This document shows positions 32,125-43,542 of a stretch of DNA of 64,000 nt, in pieces (position 1 is the stretch's first letter; every line of letters starts with the position of its first letter). The notes beneath the pieces were generated by a model. The model saw only the letters and a program-made list of their open reading frames with translations. It ran no database searches and was not told where the DNA came from. This DNA comes from Tilletia caries (taxonomy: Eukaryota > Basidiomycota > Exobasidiomycetes > Tilletiales > Tilletiaceae), in NCBI GenBank assembly GCA_032718865.1, contig JALUTQ010000004.1:2418001-2482000 (forward strand), given 5' to 3'. The translations under genes and the position numbers were made by a program.

Positions 32125-34533
32125 ATGTTGGACCACTTCACCATCCTCGCGCGCAACGGCGTCGTCGTGTGGCAGCACTCCGTCGCAGCATCCAGCTCCA
32201 ACCACACCGCTATCAACGCGCTCATCTCCTCCGTCTTCCTCGAACAGCGCACGGGCGAGCACCGCTTCGACAAGGACGCCTACACCGCGCGCTGGTCCTT
32301 TGCAAATGACTACGACGGCCTCGCCTTCATTGTCGTCTACCAGCGCATCCTCCAGCTCACCTACATCGACCAGCTCCTCGCCAGTGTGCAGGAGCAGTTC
32401 ACAGCCCTCTTTGGGCCCTTGATCAAGTCTATCCTCTCGCCCACACACGCAAGCGCCATCACCAGCTCCCTCCAGTCACAGTTCGCCTCCGCGCTCCAGT
32501 CCTGGAACCAGATCTTCCTCGCTACCCTCCGATCGCTCGAGCGAGCCCATGCACACGGCAAGCGTCAGCCCGCATCGGCTATCGCACCGACTTCACCTTC
32601 ACAAGCGAAGCAACTGCCCCCACCTTCGCCTAACGGGGCCCGATCAGGTACGCCCACCGACTCCGCAGAGATCGCCAAGAATGTAGAAGCACTCAAGGCA
32701 AGGCTCAAAAATGCCGACATTGGTGGTCCCGGAGGCGGCGGTCGGGGCAAGAAGGGGAAGAAGGGCGGCGGGGGCGGGAAGCATGCTGTTGACGGCAGTA
32801 AGAACAGCACGCCGGGCGCGTCGGGTGCCGATACTCCCAACGCTCCTAATGGCAGCGGCGGCAAGAAGAAGGGGGCAGGGAAGGAGATGCGCAAGTGGGG
32901 TCAGGACGGCAGTGCGATCAGCACAACTCACGCGGCAGAGTTGGACTTCAGCACCTCGACCGACACGGATGCGGTCCGCTCAGACGATGTCGCCTCACGC
33001 TGGGTTGATGAGCGCAGCTTGGGTGTTAAAGCTTCGGATGGGACCTACGAGCTTGCGGATGTTGATAATGCTGGAGAGAACGGAAATGAAGATGACGACG
33101 AAGAGGACGAGGAGGACGACGACGACGGAGCAGGACATGGCAAGGGAGTCACAAATGGATTTTCCTCCAAGGGCGGCTTTCTCTCCCGTCTCGCAGCCGC
33201 TTCCACCTCAGGAAGTGGAGGAACGAGCCTCTTCTCCCGCCTCACAGGCTCGTCCCGCCCCCTCACCGAATCCGACCTGCAACCGATCCTCGACAAAATG
33301 GCCTCCCACCTCCAATCCAAGAACGTAGCCACCGACGTCGCCTCCCAACTCTGCTCCAGCGTCAAGCAAGGCCTGCTCGGACGGCAGCTGGGCACGTTTG
33401 CTTCGACGAGGAACGAGGTGCGCAAAGCGCTTGAGGGCGCTATTGAGCAGATCTTGACGCCTAAGTCGAGCACAGACATCTTGCGGGAGATCTCGGCCAA
33501 GCGGCTCGCGGCGCGCGCGGCGGCTATGGCCTCTGCTGCTACGTCTGCCTCTGCCTCCTCGGGCCGGGCGGGGGCACTTCCCTTGGCCACCACAGACGCA
33601 GCGGCCGCGACGGACCCGTACTCGATCTGCTTCGTGGGCGTGAACGGGGTGGGCAAGTCGACGAACCTTGCCAAAGTCTGCTTCTGGCTGCTCCAGAACG
33701 ACCTCCGCGTGCTCATCGCCGCCTGCGACACCTTCCGCTCCGGCGCTGTCGAGCAGCTCCGCACGCACGTGCGCAACTTGGGCGCACTCCGCGTAGGCTC
33801 CCGACGCGTCGATGGCCGGAACGAGGATGGCTCGCCCATTGAGGGCAGTCGGAGTAATATCGAACTGTTCGAACAGGGCTACGGCAAGGACGCAGCGGGG
33901 ATCGCCTCCCTAGCCCTCACGCACGCGCGCAAGAACCAGTTCGACGTAGTCCTGATCGACACTGCGGGCCGGATGCAGGATAACGAGCCGCTGATGCGGG
34001 CGCTTGCGAAGCTTGTCAGTGTGAATAAGCCGGACAAGATCATCTTTGTGGGGGAGGCGCTTGTGGGGAATGAGGCGGTCAAGCAGTTGAAAGGGTTTGA
34101 TCGGGCTTTGAAGGATTATAGTGGGGTTAGCAATCCGAAGGGGTTGGATGGGATGTTGCTTACGAAGTTTGACACGAGTGAGTTTTTTTTTTTTTTTTTG
34201 GATCTTTCGCTCGCTGATTACACTGCGATCGTACGCGGCAACTGTTTCTTCTTACTGAACTTCTCCCTCCCTCCGACTCCAAACTTTACCAGTCGATGAT
34301 AAGGTCGGGACGAGTCTGACGGCCACGGCTGTTACAGGTCTGCCGATCTTCTTCGTCGGTGTCGGACAGAGCTACACCGACCTCAGGACGCTACGTATGT
34401 CTTCTTTTCCCCCACTTTACTGCTCGTTTTTTTTTCTCTGTGATTCTCAAAGGACTGACACCATTTGATCACTTCCGCATATATGCTTGATACAGGTGTT
34501 CGGCATATCGTGGACGCGCTGATGCGGGATTGA
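32125..34533 (+). CDS. SRP101: Signal recognition particle receptor subunit alpha
   Basis: Three exons: 32125-34177, 34293-34394 and 34496-34533 (introns GTGAGT..ACCAG and GTATGT..TACAG), 730 aa. The N-terminal SRX domain ([16 protein letters not shown]; about 1-150) binds the beta subunit. A Gly/Lys-rich linker and an acidic stretch ([13 protein letters not shown]) follow. The NG domain carries all SRP-GTPase boxes: [30 protein letters not shown] and GVGQSYTDL. The protein docks the SRP-ribosome complex at the ER. Exon 3 adds only the last 12 residues, ending VDALMRD. Intron 1 contains an 18-T run directly after the donor. Confidence 0.95.
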
Positions 34534-34794
34534 GCGAAGTGGGGTCGGGAAGGGACGAAGACCCAATACTGGGTGATGTTGCGCTCGTAGGCTGGAAGAA
34601 GTTCCATGTCTACATTTCTGTCTAGCTTTCGTTTTCTAGTTGGAACCTGCCCGACTTTTGTGCCTGCTCGGATGAGTCTTTGCATGCCTCACAAATAGAA
34701 GATAGTACATAAAATGATCGATTTGTCTTGGAAAGTACGACAGCCTGGGGCTGTTCCTTCGTCCTTGACGATTAACGGGCCATGCGGAGGCGGA

Positions 34795-36090
34795 TCAGGC
34801 CGAAGGAAAGCGCTCTTGCAAGGGCCTACCGTCGAGCAGGATATCGGGGCTATCGATGGTGTCCAAGACCAGCTCGTTCGCCACCTCGTCTCCAGCTTCT
34901 TCCACCGCTGACCCATCCTCCCGGACGACCTCCTCGTCCGCTTCCACATCCGCAGTCGTAGGGATCCGCCTCGTCGACCTGAATTCGAGCCGGCCTTCCA
35001 TCAGCCCTGTAGGCGCGACGAACGCCCGATTGGGCAAGACGGCAAAGGAAGGTACCGGGCTGTCCGTCGTACCCTTCTGCTTCGTCAAGGTCGACAGCGC
35101 TTGTTGTTGTGAGGACGAAAAGGGGATATGGAGCAGCAGGAGCGGGAAGGGCGACGCGAGGGAATACCGTGCACATGCTGAGGAGAACCCTGTCGAGCTC
35201 GTCAGGATGCCCAGTAAAGGGATACGATAGATCATGTTCTTGTCCTTGCTTTTTGTATCCTCCTGCGTCTGTTGAGCGTCGGGGTCGTTCAACATCCGCG
35301 CCTCAAAACCTTTGCGGTACATCGTCCCCTCCAATTCCCGCATATGCACAGGACCGAGCGGAGTCGAAGACTGGTACTTGCACTGAACCAGGACCCTCAC
35401 CCTCCTAGCTACGGCCGCAGTCGTGGTCGTGGCTGTGAGTGAAGGAGGTGGAGGAGGAGGGTACCACCAACCCGTAAGGTCGATGCCCCGATCGCCTGCA
35501 CCGCCCGTTCGTTCGAGCTGGGACATGCCGAAGACGGTGCGGAGGAGGTGGAGGGTAAGATGCTCGAAGGCGGTTCCCTTTGCGACGGTGGACAGGATGG
35601 ATTCCGGAGAGCTGGTGGCTTTCTTGCGGGGTCGTTCTGATGTTTTCGATTTGGGGTTTCCCTCGCTCTTGACTTTGGTTTTGGTTTTGCTCTTGCTTTC
35701 GATCTTGCTTTTGCTCTTGCTCTTGCTTTCGATTTTGGATACGGTCTTGGCCTTTGTCGACCTTTTGGTGGGTTTTGAAAGGGGTGTTACCTCTTCCTTG
35801 CGTGGCCGGCCGGGAGGGCGCTTGGGAGGCGATATCGACGCGTCATCGAGCTCGACACTGCGTGGCCGACCGCGAGGACGCTTTTGTGGTGGTGGTGTCG
35901 AGGCATCATCGACTTTGAGCTTGACGTTGCGTGCCCGAGCAGATCGTTCTGTCGACGTCGAGAAGGCGGCACGGTGTCGATTTACGCCGACGGCGGATGC
36001 ACCAACGGTAGCGAAGGTGGTCAGACAGCTGGCTGTATTACTTGAGGGTAGCAGCCGATAGTAAGTCGGACAGATCGTTCTCGACATCAT
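34795..36090 (-). CDS. RRG7: RRG7-like mitochondrial protein (DUF2034, restriction-endonuclease-like fold)
   Basis: Single exon, 431 aa from the first ATG (36090). The N-terminus (MMSRTICPTYYRLL, Arg/Ser-rich, few acids) looks like a mitochondrial targeting sequence. Residues about 60-170 are highly basic with two GRP-core motifs (KRPRGRPRS and PPGRPRKEE, AT-hook-like) and a Lys/Ser repeat (KSKSKSKIESKSKTKTK). The conserved domain starts GTAFEHLTLHLLRTVFGM, then GGAGDRGIDLTGWW and VQCKYQ, matching the PD-(D/E)xK-like arrangement of the Rrg7 family, required for respiratory growth in yeast. The molecular activity of the family is not established. The 5' third of this gene is repeated twice more downstream (units 2 and 3), in each case broken. 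Confidence 0.75.
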   Translation of the reverse strand: MMSRTICPTYYRLLPSSNTASCLTTFATVGASAVGVNRHRAAFSTSTERSARARNVKLKVDDASTPPPQKRPRGRPRSVELDDASISPPKRPPGRPRKEEVTPLSKPTKRSTKAKTVSKIESKSKSKSKIESKSKTKTKVKSEGNPKSKTSERPRKKATSSPESILSTVAKGTAFEHLTLHLLRTVFGMSQLERTGGAGDRGIDLTGWWYPPPPPPSLTATTTTAAVARRVRVLVQCKYQSSTPLGPVHMRELEGTMYRKGFEARMLNDPDAQQTQEDTKSKDKNMIYRIPLLGILTSSTGFSSACARYSLASPFPLLLLHIPFSSSQQQALSTLTKQKGTTDSPVPSFAVLPNRAFVAPTGLMEGRLEFRSTRRIPTTADVEADEEVVREDGSAVEEAGDEVANELVLDTIDSPDILLDGRPLQERFPSA

Positions 36091-36372
36091 CCACCAGTCC
36101 AGGCTGCCGTAACAGAAGGAGATGCTGGGTGCCAACTGCCAATTGCATGGAGGATGGCTGGCTTCCAATTTTCCGCCGATCAAACAATTCAGAGTTTATC
36201 CGAAACATTTCTTTGTTTGTTGCGTTCATGCTGCTGCATAATAAACAGTCTCATAAGTTGTGTCGATAGGCATGGCCCATGGGCCATGGGGGTTGTATGA
36301 TTGCTTTGACTGCCTTGGCCTTGAACCTGTCAGACTGCCGGTCTTCGTCCAAGTCGCGCCCAACGCCCGTTG

Positions 36373-38309
36373 TCATTGGTAAGAAACATTCCCAAACGAT
36401 CGGGCTGATTGCGACTTCGATAGTGACCCGTCTCGGACCGAAAGGTCGCTGCTGATCGAAGGAAGTTGCTTATGGTTGAATGTCGGTACATCTGTCGCAC
36501 TCAAGTTCCTGGGTGTAGCGACTATTTCTTCGACGTATTGCTCTGTCTCCGTTTGAAGTCCTTGCGTTTGAGTTTCGTGCTGAGGCATCCGACGCCGGCG
36601 TTCGACGGCAGAAATCGTGACGGGCTTGAGCCTGAAGGGTGCAGAGTCGGTCTGGCTTCTCCGAGTCGGGTGGATCAACGAGGCAAGGCTCTCTTCGTAC
36701 GTCTCATGAGCTCTGCAACGCCATTAAAGAAGCAAGCCCAATCGGTCAGCCAGTCCGGCATATTCTGCTTGAACCTGAACGCCTGAACCGGACATCATAA
36801 CTCACATCGAACACAGGGTCGTGGTTCCAAATAGCACGCATGTGAAGGAAAGGACCATCCAACAGATGTTGACCGTGTTCTGGAAGTGACCAAGCTCCGT
36901 CCGAGCGACCGTGACGCGTGCCAGAGTTATTGCAACGGACGCCATGATCAGCGTCCCGAGGTTAATACTGGTGGCCTGGATCACAAAATACAGGACGGCG
37001 CGCGCTACTGAGCCTGCTTCGTCTCGCTGTCTGGATTCCGGGTCGGTCATCGGCCTGGGGCACGGCGACCGAGGCGATGGTTGCGACGGCGGCGATGGTG
37101 ACGGCGGCAGCGATAGTGGCGGTAACCTTGCCAGCGGCTGTATGTTCTTGTCAGTGGGACAGACATCCTCGATGACCACCTCAAATTGTGATTGAACCAC
37201 GGATGGCAATGCAATGGCCGACTTTGTGTCGATGTTTCTGACGGCGTTTCCGGACAGCACGGTGCGATTCACGTGTTCGTCTCCTCCGTCGGGGACCACA
37301 TCGGTGGTGAAAACACCCATCGACATGGTCATGGCATTCTGTATCGGCCCCGACTTCGCTCCGCGCCTTCTGAGGTGTCTCTGTAACGTGCGAATGAGCT
37401 GGACGCTGAAGTGAAGGTAGATGATGAGTGTGATGGACGCGAATATGGACCACAGTATAGCTGCGATCGCAAGATAGTTGACGTGCCGAATGGTCTCGAA
37501 CCAGATCTAAAGCATCGAAAGGGTTTGCAACGATTAGCGTCCACACATCGCATCTAACGCTTTTCACGGCAGCTCACCAGTTGAAGCTGAACCAGCATGT
37601 CCTCCGTTATCGCTTCCTGCGTGGCGAATTGCTTGTTCCACTCGATGAAGAGCCGCCTTGCGTTTTCGGAATGCCGGTTGCCCAGTATGGAAGGCAAGAG
37701 TACTGCCACCGCGCAGCTGCAAGGCACGCCGACCCCGAACATGTTGGCGACCCACGGTGGTATCCGAGCTTTGATTGACCATCGTCTTGTGATCTTGATT
37801 CGAATGTAGAGGTTTTGAGTACCAGCGACCGCGGCGGCCCACGCCATCCACGAAATCCCCAGGTAGAGTGGACTCCAGACGTATATCAGCGTGATACAAG
37901 CATCCTTTGGCGGTTGCTGACGAAGCAGGTTCGCCAGGCTGATGCCGTTGTAGACTGTAAAGACGAAGCCAAAGGAGCCGGCCATAAACGACCAGCAGTT
38001 GTGCAGATGGGGCACAAGTAGGAGTCCATCGGGCCGGCGGACGATGCGGAACAGCCAGAAATTGCGGTTGATGATACGCCGGATGATGACCGAGGCAGCC
38101 AGCCCGACGAGCAAGCCGATGTAGATCACCACGAAGAACAGCGAGCGTTCGATCATCGGATCGCGTCGCGCCAGAACTTGACCCCGAGCGAACTGCACGA
38201 CCTCATCGACGTTTGCGAAGCGCGGCAGCTGCGCGCGTCGGGGAGACGATGTCGAGAGGAATGTCGGCGGCGGCGGCGGCAGAAGCTCGAATTCGGGATA
38301 GGCAGACAT
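36373..38309 (-). CDS. Seven-transmembrane protein, copy 1 (GPCR-like topology)
   Basis: Three exons: 37578-38309, 36806-37506 and 36373-36712 (introns GTGAGC..TTTAG of 71 nt and GTGAGT..TTGCAG of 93 nt), 590 aa. Predicted TM segments at about 57-78, 106-128, 138-162, 186-208, 254-277, 413-441 and 455-473. There is a Pro-rich N-terminus (ELLPPPPPTFL), a long Pro/Ser-rich loop between TM5 and TM6, and a 112-residue polar C-terminal tail encoded almost wholly by exon 3. No signal peptide. The layout (short N-terminus, long third loop, long tail) resembles fungal GPCR-like receptors, but I recognise no named family motif, so ligand and coupling are unknown. It is adjacent to RRG7 and repeated as copy 2 about 4.5 kb downstream. 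Confidence 0.75.
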
Positions 38310-39096
38310 CGGCCACTGCCCACTACTTGTTGGCGGGGCTGGTAGAAGGCGGTAACCTCGAAGCCGGAAGCCGAGGGGGTCGTCGACGGGTGGCCCAATG
38401 CATGGGTTCTGTGCCTCTATAAGGGGTAGGGAGAAGAGGAAGCTTCAGAGGAGAATCAGAATGGGAAGCACTAAGCAGTCAGCACGGTCCTTCACTTTAG
38501 CCCAGGCAGAACCAGAACACTGACTTGCATGTCGAGAGCGTCGAGAACAGCCTCTGAAAACTGAGGTACAAAAAATGAGCGGGAAGTCGGAGTCTGTGGG
38601 AAAACGGATCCGAAACTGTCAGTGCTGATTCTGAGTACCTTTCCAGATGGGTAAACGACCCCTTCTTCGGGTAGTTATACCGGCCCTGGCCCACCCCCTC
38701 TCGACCTGCAGTGAGAAAGAAGGGGTGACAGTGAGCGTTATCAGATTTAGGCCTATATATGGGCGCTCTTTAAGAAACCTAACGGTCTGAGTATCGCAGT
38801 GAGCGTCGGTGTCGAGTAGTGTTGAGGCGTTGAGGAAAGATAATGGAGGTTGGAGGAGAGGTGTATAGGCGATGGCTCCGCGGAACCTCAAGGCAGAACC
38901 TCAAGCCTCAAGGTCTCAGATTCTCAGATTCTCAGATTCTCAGATTCTCAGATTCTCAGACCGGATTGAGATTTGGGAGTTTAAGACCCATGAGAACAGA
39001 TTGAGTGCATTGCGAAGCAGGAAAGAACGACTGTCTTTGCTATAGTGTTCCTTACCCCCCCCCCCTGAGAAAACGAAGTGAACCTTGTCACGCGTG
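38310..39096. other. Duplicated spacer upstream of 7TM copy 1
   Basis: Likely promoter of the 7TM gene (minus strand) and 3' flank of the unrecognised gene. Contains TATATA at about 38755 and an octamer array at 38912-38960. The corresponding spacer in unit 2 is 42827-43542 and has diverged by many small indels. Confidence 0.5.
38912..38960 (+). repeat. (AGATTCTC)n octamer array
   Basis: About six consecutive AGATTCTC units in unit 1; the same place in unit 2 (about 43435-43449) has only one to two units, so the array expanded or contracted after duplication. Confidence 0.85.
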
Positions 39097-40130
39097 TCAC
39101 CCTCTCGGCTCTCCGCGTATCCGCGTAATTGTACGGGCTAGTGTCGTTATGACGACGGGGGAATGCGAGGGAGATATGCGAGGGGCCATTAGCGAGCACG
39201 ATATGTATGCCAAGTGCAGGACATGCTCCTTCATCGCTTCGTCAACTTCGTCTCTCCATTCCTCTCCCAAATCGCTTCTCGCCGCTCGCGTGATCAGAAC
39301 GACCCTTCTCCTACTATTATTCCGCCTTTCCTTAACCGCGAAACTCACCATCGCCTGTTCGGCCGCAGCCGCCGCGAGACCTCCCGCCCTTGTAATTCCC
39401 TTCTCCGCTGCCCCCTCTCTAATCGGAATCACGATGGGCCCGCTGTCTTTGTCCCGTACGCGCCAATTGAGTAGGTCGATCTCGGCCATGGCGAAGGAGA
39501 GGTCTTCGGTGCGGAGGTTCCATGCAATGGGAGAGGCGTTGCAGGGTGGCTTGTGTGGAGAGGATGCGGGCGGACGGGTTGAGGAGGGGATATTCATATG
39601 ATGTCTCCGCTGTTGTCCTTACCATCGCTGCCATTGTCTGTCTCTGCGATGGCTTCACCAGCGGATGGGGTGTCGGACCTCCGTCTCTTTACCTGATTTC
39701 GTGGCATGCACGCCCTCGTGCAGCCAATGGGCGCACGCCTGATGTTCTGGAGGCCAGCTGACTCGAACGCCGAAGAGAGAAGGGGGGAGAGGGTGGGAGA
39801 TTCTCACCTTAGGAAGTAGTCGAAAGGTCGATCGGAATCGGTGTGAAGTAGAAGGTATCGACGTCTTGCTTCCCGGCGGACATCTCTTGTGACATTTCCG
39901 CTGTGTTAAAGGGTATGAAGGGCGATCAGCAATGTTGGATGGGAAGCGATCGAAGGGTAAGGGGATCTCATCTACTCACCTTGTGGACCCAGTAGTCTTC
40001 ATAATTCCACCGGTACAGAAATCATGCCCCGCAGATAGACAGGTGTTCAGGAAGCGGTGTCTGAGCAGGCGCTGGGCTCCGTGCCGTCATCGTCCTTCGC
40101 AGCTTCTTCGTGAGCGAGGTCGGGTCAGGA
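39097..40130 (-). pseudogene. Unrecognised multi-exon gene in unit 1, probably degraded
   Basis: Several blocks on the minus strand look like exons with good splice sites. One ends FLYRWNYEDYWVHK before GTGAGT (about 39977). One ends with a GTGAGA donor at about 39808. One, near 39640-39775, encodes FESAGLQNIRRAPIG. One, near 39380-39600, encodes NLRTEDLSFAMAEIDLLNWRV, ending EQAM before GTGAGT. A last block reads AARSDLGEEWRDEVDEAMKE. The blocks do not join into one open frame: a stop interrupts the first (unit 2 has CEGC where unit 1 has a TGA) and phases disagree. The function is not recognised; the Cys pattern in the unit-2 copy hints at a zinc-binding segment. Confidence 0.35.
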
Positions 40131-40201
40131 TTGAGTTCCCTGCCGTTGTTGATCTGGGACAGAGGGTAGGGGGAGAATTATCAGTCTCGGCGCTGAAGGG
40201 G

Positions 40202-40618
40202 CTAGAGCCAGGGATGACGCTGCGATCGGCGCTCTCCATGGCGCTGGACCTCGATTCTGGATATTGTCTTGGCCTTTGTCGACCTTTTGGCGGGGTTTGA
40301 AGGGTGTGTCACTTCCTCCTTGCGTGACCGACCGGCAGGGCACTTGGGAGGTGAAATCGACGCGTCATCAACATTGAGCTCTACGATTCGTGGCCGCCCG
40401 CGAGTACGCTTTTGGGGTGATGGTGTCGAGGAATCATCGAATTTGAGTTCGACGTTGCGTGCCCGAGCAGATCGTCCGCTCGATGTCCAGAAGGCGGCAC
40501 CGTGTCGTTTTACGCCGACGACTGCTGTGCCAGCGGTAGCGAAGGTCATCAGCCAGCTGGCTGTATTACTTGAGGGTAGCAGCCGATAGTAAGTCGGACA
40601 GATCGTTCTCGACATCAT
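40202..40618 (-). pseudogene. RRG7 5' fragment, unit 2
   Basis: Starts with the same MMSRTICPTYYRLLPSSNTA as RRG7 and keeps the first basic motif (KRTRGRPRI) and the Lys-rich segment. It then runs into unit-1 sequence and stops at 40202, without any of the conserved endonuclease-like domain. Divergence is mostly substitutions (for example GRP changed to GRS in the second motif). Confidence 0.8.
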
Positions 40619-40928
40619 CCACCAGTCCAGGCTGCCGTAACAGAAGGAGATGCTGGGTGCCAACTGCCAATTGCATGGAGGATGGCTGGCTTCCAATTTT
40701 CCGCCGATCAAACAATTCAGAGTTTATCCGAAACATTTCTTTGTTTGTTGCGTTCAATCTGCTGACATAATCAGTCTCATATGTAAGTTGTGTCGATAGG
40801 CATGGGGGTTCGTTTTGCTTTGGCCGCCTTGGCCACGAACCTGTCAGACTGTTGGTCATCTTCCAAGTCGCGCCCAACGCCCGTTGTCATATTGTTAAGA
40901 AACATGCCAATTCGATCGTTCATTCAAA

Positions 40929-42826
40929 TCAGCCGAGTTCCCGATCCTCGGAAGCTGATTGCGACTTCGATAGTGACCCGTCTCGGACCGAAAGGTCGCT
41001 GCTGATCGAAGGAAGCAGCTGCTCATGGTTGTATGTCAGTACATCTGTCGCGCTCAGATTCCTGGGTGTAGCGACTTTGTCATCGAAGTAATGCTCCGTC
41101 TCCGTATGACTCTCTTGCGTTTGAGTTTCGTGCTGATGCATTCGACGCTGACGTTCGACGACAGAAATCGTGTCGGGGCTGAGCCTGAAGGGTGCAGAAT
41201 CGGGCTGGATTCTCCGAGTCGGGTGGATCAACGAGGCAAGGCTCTCTTCGTACGTCTCATGAGCTCTGCAACGCCATTAAAGAAGCAAGCCCAATCGGTC
41301 AGCCAGTCCGGCATATTCTGCTTGAACCTGAACGCCTGAACCGGACATCATAACTCACATCGAACACAGGGTCGTGGTTCCAAATAGCACGCATGTGAAG
41401 GAAAGGACCATCCAACAGATGTTGACCGTGTTCTGGAAGTGACCAAGCTCCGTCCGAGCGACCGTGACGCGTGCCAGAGTTATTGCAACGGACGCCATGA
41501 TCAGCCCCCCGACATTATTACTGGAGGCCTGGATCACAAAATACAGTACGGCGCGCGCTGCTGAGCCTGCTTCGTCTCGCTGTCTGGATTCCGGGTCGAC
41601 CATAGGCCTTGCGCGCGGCGACGACTGCAATGGTGGCGGTAACCTTGCCAGCGGCTGTATGTTCTTTTTGGTGGGACAGATATCCTCGATGTTCACCGCA
41701 ACTTGTGATTCAAGCACACATGGCGATGCGATGGCCGACGTTGTGTCGACCCTTCCGGCGGGGTTTCCAGACAGCACGGTACGATTCGCGTGTTCGTCTC
41801 CTCCGTCGGGGACCACATCGGTGGTGAAAACACCCATCGACATGGTCATGGCATTCTGTATCGGCCCCGACTTCGCTCCGCGCCTTCTGAGGTGTCTCTG
41901 CAATGTCCGAACGAGCCGGATGCTGAAGTAAAGGTAGATAACGAGTGTGATAGACACGAATATGGACCACAGTATAGCTGCGATCGCAAGATAGTTGACG
42001 TGCCGAATGGTCTCGAACCAGATCTAAAGCATCGAAAGGGTTTGCAACGATTAGCGTCCACACATCGCATCTAACGCTTTTCACGGCAGCTCACCAGCTG
42101 AAGCTGAATCAGCATGTCCTCCGTTATCGCTTCCTGCGTGGCGAATTGCTTGTTCCACTCGATGAAAAGCCGCCTTGCGTTCTCGGAGTGCCGATTGCCC
42201 AGTATGGAAGGCAAGAGTACTGCCACCGCGCAGCTGCAAGGCACGCCGACCCCGAACATGTTGGCGACCCACGGTGGTATCCGAGCTTTGATTGACCATC
42301 GTCTTGTGATCTTGATTCGAATGTAGAGGTTTTGAGTACCAGCTACCGCAGCGGCCCAGGCCATCCACGAAATCCCCAGGTAGAGTGGACTCCAGACGTA
42401 TACCAGTATGATGCAAGCGTCCTTTGGCGGTTGCTGATGAAGCAGATTCGCCAGGCTGATGCTGTTGTAGACTGTAAAGACGAAGCCAAAGGAGCCGGCC
42501 ATGAACGACCAGCAGTTGTGCAGATGGGGCACAAGTAGGAGTCCATCGGGCCGGCGGACGATGCGGAACAGCCAGAAATTGCGGTTAAGGATACGCCGGA
42601 TGATGACCGAGTTAGCCAGCACGAGGAGCAAACCGAGGTAGATGATCACGAAGAACAGCGTGCGTTCAATCATCGGATCGTGCCGCGCCAGAACTTGACC
42701 CCGAGCAAACTGTACGACCTCATCGACATTCGAGAAGCGCGGCAGCTGCGCGCGTAGGGCAGACGATGTCGAGAGGAATGTTGGCGGCGGCGGCGGCAGA
42801 AGCTCGAATTCGGGATAGGCAGACAT
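40929..42826 (-). CDS. Seven-transmembrane protein, copy 2 (GPCR-like topology)
   Basis: Same three-exon structure as copy 1: 42095-42826, 41359-42023 and 40929-41265, 577 aa, fully open. Exon 1 differs from copy 1 by few residues, mostly conservative changes in TM1 (ERTLFFVIIYLGLLLVLANS). The TM5-TM6 loop is 12 residues shorter within its Pro/Ser-rich part, and the exon-3 tail differs at about one third of positions and ends in SASEDRELG instead of SARSFGNVSYQ. The two introns are identical to those of copy 1 over all 164 nt. Intact splice sites and frame show that both copies are kept as genes. Function unknown as for copy 1. Confidence 0.75.
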
Positions 42827-43542
42827 CGGCCACTGCCCACTACTTGTCGGCGGGGCTGGTAGAAGGCGGTAACCTCGAAGCCGGAAGCCGAGGGGGTCGT
42901 CGACGGGTGGCCCAATGCATGGGTTCTGTGCCTCTATAAGGGGTAGGGAAAAGAGGAAGCTTCAGCGGAAAATCAGAATGGGAAGCACCACTCACCACCT
43001 TTACTCCAGACTAGACCAGGCAGGAACAGAACACTTGCATGCATGTCGGAGCAGCCTCTGAAAACGGAGATTAAACGAGTGGAAAGTCAGAGTTGGTAGG
43101 AGCACGGACCCAGAGCTTGTGCTGATTCTGGGTGCCCATATCTGGGTGGGTAAACGGGGTGTACACAGTCCAGCGGCCCTGTCCACCCCACCTCCGGGCT
43201 CGACTCGCAGTGAGAAAGAAGGGGAGAGCTTCTCAAATCTGACAGCGCTTTCGAGCTTCATCAGATTTAGGCCTATAATGCTGGGCGCTCGTTAAGAAAC
43301 CTAACGGTCTGGTATCGGAGTGGGGGTCGACGGTCGGTGCTGACTGCTGAGTAGTGTCGAGGCGTTGAGGAAAGATGGAGGTTGGAGAGAGGTTCACCAC
43401 GGAACCTCAAAGGCGGAACCTCAAGCCTCAAGGTCTCAGATTCTCAGACCGCATTGGGATCTTGGGAACCATGAGAACGGACTGGGTGCATTGCGATGGA
43501 AAGCAGAACGACTGTGCTTAGCTTACTATTCAATTAGTACTT
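42827..43542. other. Duplicated spacer upstream of 7TM copy 2
   Basis: Counterpart of 38310-39096. No independent gene seen; probable promoter of the second 7TM gene. Confidence 0.5.

Larger units (their letters stand above)
35740..40250. repeat. Segmental duplication, unit 1
   Basis: Unit 1 runs from inside the RRG7-like gene (the phrase GTCTTGGCCTTTGTCGACC near 35740-35762) through its 5' end, the first 7TM gene, a roughly 0.7-kb spacer and the degraded unrecognised gene. It is repeated in the same orientation as unit 2. The left breakpoint is in the coding region of RRG7. Confidence 0.85.

Noticed and set aside
38912..38960. CRISPR-like or satellite array
   Set aside because: It is a simple contiguous octamer repeat without spacers, confined to one unit of the duplication.
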